NCBI GenBank assembly: GCA_033060915.1
Contig: CM065377.1
Span: forward strand, 58,765,183-58,829,182
DNA from: Euryodendron excelsum
Taxonomy: Eukaryota > Streptophyta > Magnoliopsida > Ericales > Pentaphylacaceae
Length of the DNA: 64,000 nucleotides
Direction of reading: 5' to 3'
Below, piece after piece: positions 23,035-34,119 of this stretch (the first letter of the stretch is position 1; each line of letters opens with the position of its first letter). The translations under genes and the position numbers were made by a program. The notes below the pieces were generated by a model. It made no database searches, was not told where the DNA came from, and saw nothing but the letters and a program-made list of their open reading frames with translations.

Positions 23035-24707
23035 GTTGTTGCACCCCGATTTTTGGCCAAGTCTTTTCGGCTCGAGAAAAAGCACAGAACTTTGTTATTA
23101 GAACTCATCCTCTTAAAAGGACGAGTGCGACTAAATTTAAACTTGAAATTGGTTTGATTAGGTGTTTTTTAGAAAAATAAGAGTCGCCACCTAACTTGAT
23201 CAAGGTGATTTAGGTCACCTAAAACTAAGTATAATCTTAAGATAAAACTTAGAGTTTTTGGAAAAGGGTTTTGGAAAACCTCCTCAAGAGAGGGTTTTTA
23301 AGAAAATAGGTTGTTTGGCAACCTTTAGAAAATTTTAAGCCCCTTTTGAAAATAACTCCATTTTAATCTTTCGAAAACAGAAATCTATGGTCTGGAGGTT
23401 GGTTACATCTAGGGAAGATATCCTAAAATCATCACCCTACCTCGCCCTTTCGGTACCTACATGTCTAGTCACCCTTTTGTTTACTCACTAAAATAACCTG
23501 TTACCATTATCCACTTAATATCCACTTCAGAATTTTGAGAACGGGGTTTAGTTATCACATTTTGGATGAATGATGCATAATGCAAGTCTGGAGGAAAAGT
23601 GTTTGAAAACATGGAAGCTTTGAAGGATCTTGAATTGATAGAGAATTTTGAAAAAGGACTTGAGTTGAGATAAGAGTTATGACTACATCATTTTTGGTTG
23701 CTACATATCTCATTTGGCGAGAATCAGGTCATTCGAAGTTCGGGCAAGAGCTCAATAAAAAATAGGTGCATTAGGGCCTTTGGAATGTTTGAAGACACTT
23801 TGTGGTCTTTGGAAAAGAATGGCTTGACAATTTTGATTTGAAGTCAGATCTTGGGGTGTTTTTGAAATAGGACTAGAAGGTTTTGGAAAACGCTCTTGAA
23901 ATAGGGCTTTTAAGTGTTTTGAAATATTTTTGGAACAACTTGAGGGAGTTTTGGAAGTGCTTTGAAATAACTCAAGAGAGTTTTGAAAATGTTTTGAAAA
24001 CCTTGGAGGTGGAGTTTGGATTGGAAATACTCTTGTGAACTTGTCTTCGAAAAAAATTTTTGAAGGTAGTTTTTGAATACCTTATTGGAAGGCACGTTTG
24101 ATGTTTCACTACCTTCAGAAGGTTAGTCATTGAAAAACTAAACTCCTCTTTGGGTTATGAGTTTTGAAAATATGTTTGAAAAAGGGGGCTAGAAACTTCC
24201 TTTTTGGCTTTTAAACCTTAGGGGTCATAAAACCCTACTTGAATGCTTTACTTTCACTTAAACAATCCTAACCGTGGAAGGGTGAGGGGTTATTTCAAGA
24301 TTGTGAGGTTTGAAAATTATGTTTGAAAAGAGCTTTTGAAAACAATCAGGGATTTAGAACCCTAACATGGACAACCTTGAATGTTGTACTTAATGTGTCA
24401 CTTTCCTTAGGATCCCTTAACCATAAAGGGTTGCGGACACTTTAGGTCTATGAGTTTTTGAAAACATTTTGAAAATGGTTTTTAGAAAATATTAAGTGTC
24501 CAACGATTTTAGTTAGGATAAGTTTAAGAGAACTTTTTGGAGACATTTTTGAAGACAAAGCATGGGAATATTTGAAAAGGTTTTGGAGTTGGTTTTAAAA
24601 TCTCATGAGAGTAGGATATTCTTGGAAGGTATGTTATGATAATGGTTTTGAATTGAAAGATCATTTGAAAAGGGGTCCTTGAGTTAGAACATTGAAGCAT
24701 ACTAATC

Positions 24708-24975
24708 TTGGTTGGGTTGACCTAAGATTAACAAACTCAGGTTAGGTTAACCTAGGGTTGGATAACGAGGGTTAGGTTGAACTAGGGTTGGATTGACCTA
24801 GGATTAGCTAACTTGGGTTAGGTTGACCTAGGGTTAAGGTGATCTAGGGTTAACTAACTTGGGTTAAGTTAACCTAGGGTTAAGGTGACCTAGGGTTAAC
24901 TAACTATGGTTAGTTTAACCTAGGGTTTGGTTGACCTAAGGTTGGACCACTAGGGTCAAGTTAACCTAGGGTTGA
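24708..24975 (-). repeat. Short tandem repeat of TTGACCTAGGGTT type in H LTR
   Basis: About 13 degenerate repeats built from GGTTAGGTT, GACCTAGGGTT and GTTAACC. TAGGGTT is the reverse complement of a telo-box core (AACCCTA). Confidence 0.8.
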
Positions 24976-26220
24976 AAGATGGTTTTGAACTAGGGCTTGG
25001 ACCTAATGATTTTGGAAGGATGGTTTTATGCATTTTTGAAAGAGGTTTTGGAAAACAAATCATGTTATGCAAAGTACTTTTGTAAACAAACCTTTTGAAG
25101 ATCATTTCCATGACAATTGACTCTAGTCAAGTATACGGTTTATATGGTTGATGTTTGAAAACCATTTCGAAGAAGGTTTCCTTTAGGACCATTATAATTC
25201 TTATCTTGAAAAGAGTAGGAACTTTGAAAATCAACCTAATAAAGACAACTTTTGGAAAACCATTTTTAATGCAAAGATGGAGAGAATGAACTTTTGAAAA
25301 CCATGTTGAAGAAGGAGGCTTTGATAACCACTTTTAAAGGAAACCATTCTAACAAGATAGGATTCATATGGTCAATGTAAAGGGAGACCACTCAAGAGAG
25401 GGTTCCATGGGGCCATTCTAACTACTAAACTTGAGATAATAGAAACTTTAGAAATCAAAGAGTTTGAAAACCTTTTTTATGAATGCAAACATATGAGTTA
25501 GAGGGTTAATGTGGAGCTTCTCTACGGCATGATTACTTACAGTTTCATCCTAAACTTCAAGGGCCAACTCTTGGGACCACTTTGAAAAGAAAATTGAAAT
25601 AAGGAGCTTGAAAATGGCATGGGAATGGGAATAGTGTAAGTTTTGGAAAACATGGTTATAAACATGAAAATAAAGCCAAACATACAAAACATGAGTAAGA
25701 TAGTCATATGCAAAAAGAGTCATGAATTCATACAAGGCTAGAGGCTACACCACATAATTAAGTTGCTCCAAGGCCATACCATCTTAAAGTAAGCTAGTGA
25801 GAGATTCCCCTACACAGTAGCTTTCACTAGCTTTCCTTTAGGCATGAGCTAGGAGCTCTTTTATCTCAAACATGCTAGAATTGGGGGTAGAAGATGGGGA
25901 TTAAAATAGAGAATAGCCTAAGTAGGCTAGGAGGGAGAAGAGAGGAGTGGGGGGAGACAAAAATATAAAAGGAGATACCACCTTTTGCCTTCAAACACTC
26001 TCAAACTTCATTAGATGCTTGGACTTGATCTTGGATGGACTTGGAAGGGCTGGAATAAGGTCTTCTATGGCATGGAGGGCCTTGTAGGTGAGGTGTATGG
26101 GTTTGAGTGAGGTGGGATACAACCTAAGTATTTGGAGGGGAGAGTTTCGAATTCCTGGAGCTGTTTGTACATAGTTTCGTTACAATTTTCGATTTTGGAA
26201 TATGCAAAGGGGGAGACCTG

Positions 26221-26228
26221 TATTTATA
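26221..26228 (-). promoter_or_regulatory. TATA box of H LTR
   Basis: TATTTATA on the plus strand, i.e. TATAAATA in the sense direction, followed by CAGGTCTCC. Same spacing logic as in the other LTRs. Confidence 0.55.
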
Positions 26229-26247
26229 AGTAACCTTAGAGAGACCT

Positions 26248-26268
26248 GGCGCATGTACTACATGCGCC
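26248..26268. repeat. Perfect 10-bp palindrome upstream of the H TATA box
   Basis: Arms GGCGCATGTA and TACATGCGCC around a single C. It occupies the same place as the GGCGCC palindromes in the other LTR family, though the sequence differs. Confidence 0.8.
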
Positions 26269-26649
26269 TGGGCAAAATTTGCCCTGGCTAATGAGCTACA
26301 TGCGTTAGTACTATTCCATAGGCAGAATGCTATGTGGCACCCATTGTATTGGCTGAATCTTAAGGGTTAAGCGAAGTTCGATAGATCTGATCAAAATCTG
26401 GGCGCATGTAGCATACGCTTCGTTGTCGGGAGTGTTCGTTTAAACTTTGCATCGATAAGGTTTCGGAAGAATTGATTGCATCCACAGTGTTCTCCTAGGG
26501 TTTCTCATAAACTTCTGAGTTTTTGGAAAGTCTAAACAGTGTTCAGAAGTGTGAGATATTGTCTCGAGAAGTGTGCATGAAATTATATTTTTGCAAAGTG
26601 TCTATGATACGCTCTGTGGGGGTTCAAAAATAGCTGTTTGTGTGCCACA

Positions 26650-26977
26650 TGATCAAGGCCTTCGGGAAGCAATTTCTCCGATTGGACTGTACCGATGGAA
26701 AGTACTCTAGAAATACTTTTAAGAATTTCCTAATTCATGCATTTCTCAAATCATTTGACGGTGCGTTATAATAAGAGAATCAGAGAAAAAGTCAATTTTG
26801 GCGGAGCATCTGTGAGATGCTCCAGGGGTTGCTGAAAAAGTAGCAGTTTTCGAGCCATGCGACGAAGGGCTTCGGGAAGCGATCCATCCGATCGAGCCAT
26901 ATCGATGGAAAGACCTATGGTTGAGCCTTCGGGGATTCCCTGGTTTACGCATTTCTCAATTCGTTTGACAGTGCGTC
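26650..26977 (-). repeat. Imperfect tandem duplication (about 200 bp period) in H LTR
   Basis: The block GGCCTTCGGGAAGCAAT..CGATGGAAAG..CATTTCTCAAATC..TTTGACGGTGCGT (about 26660-26766) is repeated as GGGCTTCGGGAAGCGAT..CATTTCTCAATTC..TTTGACAGTGCGT (about 26868-26977). Element O is inserted at the end of the second copy. Confidence 0.75.
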
Positions 26978-27169
26978 TGTAAGCACCCCATTTTTGACCG
27001 CTCGGCAGTCTACACTCTGTCCAGACTTGTTTTCAAGTCATTGTGGACATATCCCAATCGAAACCAATTCTCTAGGTCCAAATTCCATCTTTCCATCGCT
27101 TCGCGGGCCTGTCAGGCCCAAATAGAGGCAAAATGACCAAAATGCCCTTAGGGACATTGTCCTTTCTTA

Positions 27170-27690
27170 TTCCAATTCTAATCCCTCTCTCGAGACAGTT
27201 TATTCCTCGAGACGGTCCGAGTAGCAAAATTACTCACAAAACCGTTAGAGTAGCGGAAGTACTTACAAAACCGTTAGAGTGACGGAAACACTCACAATCC
27301 AGGTACGTCTCTTCGGAGATGGTAAGACCCCTTTCCAATCCCACTCTCGAGACAGTTTATTCCTCGAGACGGTTCCAATCCAGGCACGTCTTTTCGAAGA
27401 TGGTAAGACCCCTTTCCAATCCCTCTCTCGAGACAGTTTATTCCTCGAGACGGTCCGAGTAGCAAAACTACTCACAAAACCGTTAGAGTAGCGGAAGTAC
27501 TCACAAAACCGTTAGAGTGACGAAAACACTCACAATCCAGGCACGTCTCTTCGGAGACGGTAAGACCCCTTTCCAATCCTACTCTCGAGACAGTTTATTC
27601 CTCGAGACGGTTCCAATCCAGGCACGTATTTTCGAAGACGGTAAGACCCCTTTCCAATCCCTCTCTCGAGACAGTTTATTCCTTAAGAAC
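27170..27690 (+). repeat. About 80-bp tandem array in O 5' LTR
   Basis: CTCTCGAGACAGTTTATTCC recurs about five times with alternating TTCCAATCCAGGCACGTCT and TCCGAGTAGC linkers. The frames at 27263-27729 on both strands are repeat artefacts. Confidence 0.8.
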
Positions 27691-27694
27691 GTCC

Positions 27695-28075
27695 GAGTAG
27701 CGAAAGTACTCACAAAACCGTTAGAGTAGCGAAAATACTCACAAAACCATTAGAGTAGCGGAAATACTCACAAAGCCGTTAGAGTAGCGGAAATACTCAC
27801 AAAACCGTTAGAGTAGCGGAAATACTCACAAAGCCGTTAGAGTAGCGGAAGTACTCACAAAACCGTTAGAGTAGCGGAAATACTCACAAAGCCGTTAGAG
27901 TAGCGGAAATACTCACAAATCATCAACCCCGTCCTAGTAACGGAATTACTCCCAAATCATCAACCCCGTCCAAGTAGCGGAAATACTCAACCGTTAGAGT
28001 AGTGAAAATACTCAACCGTTAGAGTAGCGAAAATACTCACAAAACCGTTAGAGTAGCGGAAATACTCACGAATAG
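27695..28075 (+). repeat. 29-bp minisatellite in O 5' LTR
   Basis: About a dozen copies of GTTAGAGTAGCGGAAATACT plus CACAAARCC, unit about 29 bp. Copy number differs from that of the 3' LTR (60840-61100). Confidence 0.85.
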
Positions 28076-28254
28076 GTCGATATAGGGAATTGGCAACAAA
28101 TCCCGGTGTCACGACGATTGCCGTTAAAGTGGCGGAAACACTCAAAACCGAGGTCAACACCCGTGTCTGTTAGCTCACTTCGGTGAAAAATGACCAGACT
28201 ACCCTTAGGACCTTTTTCGAGACTTTCCAGTCAAGATGACCATTTTGCCCCTAA

Positions 28255-28740
28255 GCATCTGAATGCCCCGGGAACCACACCGGCTCTGGGTATCAAACCG
28301 GTAACCCCCTGAGACTACTTTTTATAGTATTCTCAATCTTCCTTTACCTTTCCGGATCATTCCGAGTCAGTTCCGGCCAACCCGATACAAAATGACCGTT
28401 TTGTCCCTAGAGGGCCGGTCTCCTTCTTCGACCATACCGGCTCTGGGTATCAAATCGGTAATGTCCCGAGAATACTTTTTATAGTGTTCTCGACCTTCCT
28501 TTACCTTTCCGGACCATTCCGAGTCAGTTCCGGCAAACTCGGTACAAATTGACCGTTTTGCCCCTGGTAGGCCGGTCTCCTTTTCCGACCACGCCGGCTC
28601 TGGGAATCAAACTGGCAACCTCCGGGAATATTCTGAATAATGTTTTTAGATCCCAAGTCTTCTTCCAGGACAATCTGAGTCTGTCCCGGCAGTTTCCTGG
28701 TCCGATTGACCGTTTTGCCCCTAAAGGCCCGGTCAACCTT
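28255..28740 (+). repeat. 157-bp tandem array in O 5' LTR (about 3 units)
   Basis: CACCGGCTCTGGGTATCAAA and variants recur near 28269, 28430 and 28590. Same unit as in S2. Confidence 0.8.
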
Positions 28741-29050
28741 TCCGACCCACCTTATCTTCAATTCTCAAGTCAAATACCTCCAGGACACTATTTTAAGTGT
28801 TCCTGCTTCTTTCCGGCCTTCCGGGTCATTCCCGGCTCCTCCAAATCATTCTCGGACTTTGTGGAGTCACTCCTAGTGAAGCCAGGCTAAAAATTACATG
28901 GTAGTCACTAGTACAGGCGCCCAAATCTAGTCAAAGATACGTTACTTGCCGACCTTAAATCTTTCCTAATTGGCTGGCGCAACTAGTAGTGGCGCCAGTG
29001 TAGAATTTGGCCTGGCGCCATTGCAACAGGCACCAGGTTTGTCCTCCTTC

Positions 29051-29058
29051 TATAAATA
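29051..29058 (+). promoter_or_regulatory. TATA box of O 5' LTR
   Basis: TATAAATA followed by CAGAGCCTC. It would start the genomic RNA about 30 bp downstream and so marks the U3/R boundary region. Confidence 0.65.
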
Positions 29059-29141
29059 CAGAGCCTCATTCAACGTGAAAGGGGTCTGCAAACTTAACCT
29101 AAAAATTCTATATTTCGATATACAGAGCTCGAGCACCTCCA

Positions 29142-29196
29142 AAACCCTAGCCTCCCTAGGTTTTCCCAAACCCTAGCCACGATACACAAACCCTAG
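29142..29196 (+). promoter_or_regulatory. Cluster of three telo-box motifs downstream of the O TATA box
   Basis: AAACCCTAG at 29142-29150, 29168-29176 and 29188-29196. Telo-boxes are known elements near transcription starts of plant growth and translation genes and are bound by telomere-repeat binding factors. The function here is inferred. Confidence 0.6.
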
Positions 29197-29639
29197 CCTC
29201 CTATACACTCATACACACCCCCATACATTCATACACTAGCCTTCAACCATCTTTTGAAGACTTGAGGAGCTGCAACCCGAACCTTGAAGACAACTCTTGA
29301 AGACTGAAGGTGAGGATCAAGACAAAGACCGAAGACCGAAGACAGCGCGGCGCGCAAAATAAAGAAGACATACGGTAGGCTTTCACTTTAATTTTCTGTA
29401 CTTCCCCCTCTCTCTTCTCTCTCCAACCCACTTGGGTTTTCTCTATTTTAATCCCCCATCTCTTTCCCCCCCTTTCTTTGCATGCTTGAAATAAGGGGAC
29501 TCCCGGTCCATGTGTAGGATTGGGCTATTGGAGAGTCACTGTGTCGGGGGCTTTCTTCTAGTCTAACCAAAGACCACGTGGGTCCGGCCCCCTTGATTAT
29601 GTGGTGAAGCCTTAGCCTTGTATGTTCACGACCCCAAAT

Positions 29640-32140
29640 TGCATTGTGTATATCATAGTCTTGCATCTTCCAAAATTCGTTTTCGAACTCGTTTTCTAAA
29701 TCGTTTTCAAACTCGTTTTCAAAATCGTTTTCAAACTTGTTTTCAAGATCTCATCAAAATCTCTTTTTCAAAAACTTGTTTTCAAAACCACAATCCTAGG
29801 GTGATTCTAGCCTTTCCATGGCTAGGGTTGCTTTAGGAAAGTGTTACATTTAAAGTGACCAATACGGTCCATATTTTCAAATCTTGTTGTTTTCAAAACC
29901 GTTTTCCTAAAGTGGTTCTAACCCTCTTATGGTTAGAATTGCTTTAGGAAAGTGAGATGTTTTTACACCTTCTAAAAAGTCTCTTTTCAAAAAGTCTTTC
30001 TTCCTAAAAATCTCTTTTCAACATACTTTCCTAAAACCCTCCTCTCCAAAATTGTTTTCTAAAAACTCCCTTCCAAAATCTATTTTTCAAAACTTCCTTT
30101 TTCCACTCCTTTCCAAAAACTCTTTCTCCTCAAAATTCGCTTTCTAAAAAAACTTCCTAAATTCACTTTCCTAAAAAACTCTCTCCAACAATCTCCTTCC
30201 AAAAATCTTTCTAAAAAACTCTCTTTCCAAACATCTTCCTTCTAGAAACTCCCCTCTAGGATTTTTCCTCCCAAAATCTATGTTTCCAAAAACACACTTT
30301 CCAAAAACTCCTTCTTTCTAAAAATCTTTCCAAAAACTCTCTTTCAAATTCACTTTCTAAAAACTCCTCCCTAGGATTTCCTTCCAAAAACTTTCGTTTC
30401 CAAAAACGCACTTTCCAAAAACTCTTTCTTTAGAGTCCAAGTCAAGCCCTAGAACCCACAATTAGGAAACCCTAATTTTCTTTCCAAAAACATGGTTTTC
30501 AAACTTTGCCCCAAACCTAGGTTTCCAAAACCTCTTGTTTTCACATCCAAACGATACACGTTTCCAAAACCTCTTTTCTACGTCAAAACTATAATTTTCC
30601 AAATCTAGGGTTTCTAGAATCTCCTTTTCCAAATCCTTGCCAAATCCTATCTTCCCTTTAGGGAACCAAATCCAATCTCTCCGTTTAGGAAACTAGATCC
30701 TATCCTCCGTTTTTGGAAACAAAATCAAACATTCTCTTTTCAAAACAAAATCCAATCCCTTCCTAATCCAAACTTTTCTTAATTCAATTCCTTCCTAAAC
30801 CATAAGTTTCCTAAACCTATACTCTAAATCTTTCCTTAAATTTCAAAATCCAACTCTTTCCTAATCTTCTCATTTCCTAAATCTTAAGTTTCCAAAACTT
30901 GAACATAAAAATCTTTCCTAAATTTTAAAACTCAACTTTTAAATCTTTCATAATTCAACCCTTTCCTAATTCTACCCTCTTTTCAAATCTTAACTTCTTA
31001 AACCTAAGTTTTCAAACCTTTCCTAAACTCAAGCCTTTCCAAATTTCAAGACTTTCTAAAATTTGAACTCTAAAACTTTCTAAATCCTAAACTTTCTAAA
31101 TTTCAAATCTTTCTAAAATTCTAAGCTTCCTAAATTCAAAACTTTCTTAAGTTAAATCTTTCTAAACCCAAATCTTTCTAAACTCTAAACTTTTCAAAAC
31201 TTTAACATCTTTCCAAATCTAAGACTTTTCTAAACTCAAAACTCTCTTAATTTAAGACTTTCTTAAGTTGAAACTTTCTTAATTCAAACATTTCCTAAAT
31301 TGAAAACTTTCCTTTTTCAAACCTTTCCTAAAACGAAACTTTCTTATTTTCAAAATTTCCTTGTTTTCAAAGCTTTCCAAATTCAAAACTTCCCTTTTTC
31401 AAAACATTTCTAAATTCAAAACTTTCCGATTTTCAAAACTTTCCTAGTTTGGGAACTTTCCTAATCTGACAACCTTTCCTTTTTCGAAAACTTTCTAAAC
31501 TCGAAACTTTCCAATTTCTAAACTTTCCTAAATTCAAAACTTTCTTAATTCAAAAACTTTCCAAAAATGACACTTTCCTAAATCGAACCTTTCCTAATTT
31601 GAATCTTTCCTAAATTCAATCTTTCTTAAACTCTTGAGTCTTTCCTAGGTCTCCTATCTTTCCTAAGTGTAGGTTTTCTCAAACCTTCTCTTTTTCAAAA
31701 CAAGTCCAAATCTATCTTTCCAAATCAAAGTCCAATCTTCTCAATTTCAATTTCCAATCTCCTCTTCCAATTTCAAATCAAATTCAATTTCCAATTCAAT
31801 CTCCTTCCTCAAATCCACTCTTCTATTTTCAATCGGACTGCGGTCCGAACTACGAATGACCTGATTCCCCCAAAGGGATACGTAGGCAACCGTCATAGGT
31901 GCGGTCGCAATACTTTTCAAATTTTCAATTCCACCCTCATGGGTGCGGTTTCCACATTTTTCCAATCTCAAATTCCAATTTATTTTCAAAATTCCAATTT
32001 CAAAATTTCTATTTTCAAATTTCTACTTTTAATTTTTGAACTTTTCAATTTTAATTTCATCTCTTCAAATCTATTTTCAAATCATATTCTTTTCAAATTT
32101 ATTTCCAAATCTATTTTTTTCAACTCTCTTATTTTGTACT
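29640..32140 (+). repeat. G-poor low-complexity R/U5 tract of O 5' LTR
   Basis: Long runs of C, T and A with very few G, in degenerate units such as TTCCAAAAACTC and CTTTCCTAAATTC. It makes most of the first 3 kb of the predicted transcript. The short F/N/Q-rich frames in it are not genes. Confidence 0.8.
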
Positions 32141-32686
32141 TGCATATCATGCATCATATTTTTCAGACATTATTTTTCTAAAGTGAATAGGGTTGAACAT
32201 ATGTTAATTAAATACTCTCATAGGTGAATCTAGGGTAGATTGACATGTAGGTACCGAAAGGGCGGGGTAGGGTGATAGCTTAGTGCATCTTCTCTACACG
32301 TAACCAACCTCCGAACTTAGGATCACTGATTTCAAAGACCAAAAAGGATTTATTTTTCTAAAAAGGGCTAAATGTTTTCCAAAGGTTGCCAAACAACCTG
32401 TTTTTCTTAAAAACCCTCTCTTGAGGAGATATTTTCAAAATCGTTTTTTCAAAAACCCTAAGTGTAGTTTTCGGATTATGCTTAGTTTGTAGGTGACCTA
32501 ACTCACCTTAATCAAGTTAGGTGGCGACTCCGAATCTTTTTCAAAAGCCCTTTATTCAAACCAGTTTTTTCAATTCAAACCTAGTTGCACTCATTCTTTT
32601 AGGAGGGTGAGTTCTAACGAGAGAGTGCAGCATTTTTCCCGCTTGGGTGAGTATTCCTCGAGTGCGAAAAATTTGGGCGCGACAGC

Positions 32687-32704
32687 TGGCGACTTCACTG
32701 GGGA
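32687..32704 (+). promoter_or_regulatory. Primer-binding site of element O
   Basis: TGGCGACTTCACTGGGGA, two bases (GC) after the LTR end. tRNA-Arg type as in Ogre/Tat elements, with a CC-to-TC type difference from the H site and CTGC-to-TCAC from the site of I. Confidence 0.85.
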
Positions 32705-34119
32705 AACTTAGAGGATTAGGCCGTTAGTCATGTCTCTTTATCCTTTACCCATGTAGAGTCTTTAATTAACTCGGTTCAATCCTATTCACTTTAAATTTTC
32801 AAAACTAAATTTTCAAAAATGTTTTCAAAAAACAAACATGCATTCATTCATCTTATCTTGTATTATGTTTGTCATCCACATACTAACACTTGCATCTTTG
32901 TTTTGTAGGTGCGCTTTATGTTTAAATTTTATTACCTGCTTTGCATGAATGTGATGTACAAGATGAATGGGAGTTGTTGGGCCCTTTCCTCCACTTTTAA
33001 AAATCACACACACACTGCATGTGCACTTGCATTCTGCATACTTGCATACCCTGATATGTCCTTTCTAGTTAGAAAGGGGGAACAATATATTGGTTGTGGG
33101 CAAGATGCTGTGTCAGTTTCTTCGCCTACGGCCTCTTGATGGTTCCCCTACTCGGATCACCAACCTATCATGGCACCATCTCGGGGAGTGGGCCTAGGTT
33201 TGAAGATCCGGGGACCGAGCCTTTTTAGGACGCATTAGTCAACCCTCAACCTCATACTCATATAGACACCATGCATAGCCGAACCTCTGCCGGATTTAGG
33301 ACACGAGCACCGTTTTCAAAATCACGGAGGAAAGGACGACTACTTTTACTTTCATTTATACCTGTTGCTATAATGCTTGTATTTATGTTGTTATAGTGCC
33401 TGTCTAACTGTTCATGCATACATGTTTATTTCAATTGTACCTTTTCTCTTTATACTTTTTTGCATTCAATATTCCATGTCAAGACAAGAGTTCCAAGTAA
33501 CTCAAGTCACTGCATTCTTATGCATATGATCAACCCATTGAGAGTGACACCAACGTCACTCTCCCTTGCATTGGACCTACCCAAACCCTAAGGGTTCCCA
33601 CGTAACCCTAAGGGACTCATTACATGCATCTCAATCCATTCCATAAGAGGGGCCCCAATCCCTCTATGCTCACGGAGATAGGGTTGCTAAGAAGACAAGG
33701 GGCAATCAATCAACAAGGTCTCTCAGCGACCTCCTCAACATCAAATCCAAGGAAGGCGAATCCGAAGACTCAAGAGTAGTTTAGGTTTGCCCTTTTGTAA
33801 AAGTAGATAGGTGGAAGTCTAAAGGAAAATGTTCCCCCTCCCCCTATTAAAATGTATTTCAAACTCAAAATTTAATGTACTTCTTTATTTTTATGAATGA
33901 ATGCATGGATGATTAAAGGTTCTTACCTGACGGTAAGGTATCTGCATACAGCGGCAAACCCCCTATCTCCAAAAGTGAGCCAATACATCATGTTTAGTTT
34001 CCCTCTTTAAAAAGGGGCACCTTAGAGCATGCATTGCATAAAGACTTGTCAAGGTCAAACACTGACTCTTTCCTTTTGTTGGTTTTAGGTACCTTCCCTC
34101 GTTCCCCAATCTTACAAGC
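32705..34119 (+). other. Leader (5' UTR) of element O
   Basis: About 1.4 kb without a credible gene. The block 32900-33360 and the block 33470-33790 are well conserved in the leader of I (48180-49060) and recognisable in H. A 3' splice-like TTGGTTTTAG occurs at 34079-34088, about 30 bp before the gag ATG, so gag could be reached by splicing, though I cannot identify the donor. The frame 32909-33139 is not conserved as protein in I. Confidence 0.65.

Larger units (their letters stand above)
23037..26977 (-). mobile_element. 5' LTR of element H, truncated by O
   Basis: Starts TGTTGCACCCCGATTTTTGGCC, a different family from the other LTRs, but it shares the block GAGTCGCCACCTAACTTGAT and the AAACTAAG..AATC block that follow its end. 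At least 3.9 kb remains. The LTR runs to 26977, where O is inserted; its far end is not in the window. It has a reverse-strand TATA box at 26221-26228, a palindrome just upstream of it in the sense direction, a GGTTAACC-rich array (24708-24975) and a duplicated segment at 26650-26977. No coding sequence seen. Confidence 0.75.
26978..32684 (+). mobile_element. 5' LTR of element O, 5707 bp
   Basis: Starts TGTAAGCACCCC and ends GGGCGCGACA, directly before the primer site. In order it holds: 80-bp and 29-bp arrays (27170-28075), the 157-bp array (28255-28740), GGCGCC motifs (28970-29045), TATAAATA (29051-29058), three telo-boxes (29142-29196), a G-poor tract (about 29640-32140) and the terminal block GGTGGCGACTCCGAATC near 32520. 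U3 is about 2.07 kb and R/U5 about 3.6 kb. Confidence 0.92.

Noticed and set aside
27695..28075. CRISPR-like regular 29-bp repeats
   Set aside because: Units are directly adjacent with no unique spacers; they are a minisatellite in a plant LTR.
32687..32704. Possible tRNA gene fragment
   Set aside because: Only the 18 bases matching the tRNA 3' end are present, next to an LTR end; it is a primer-binding site.
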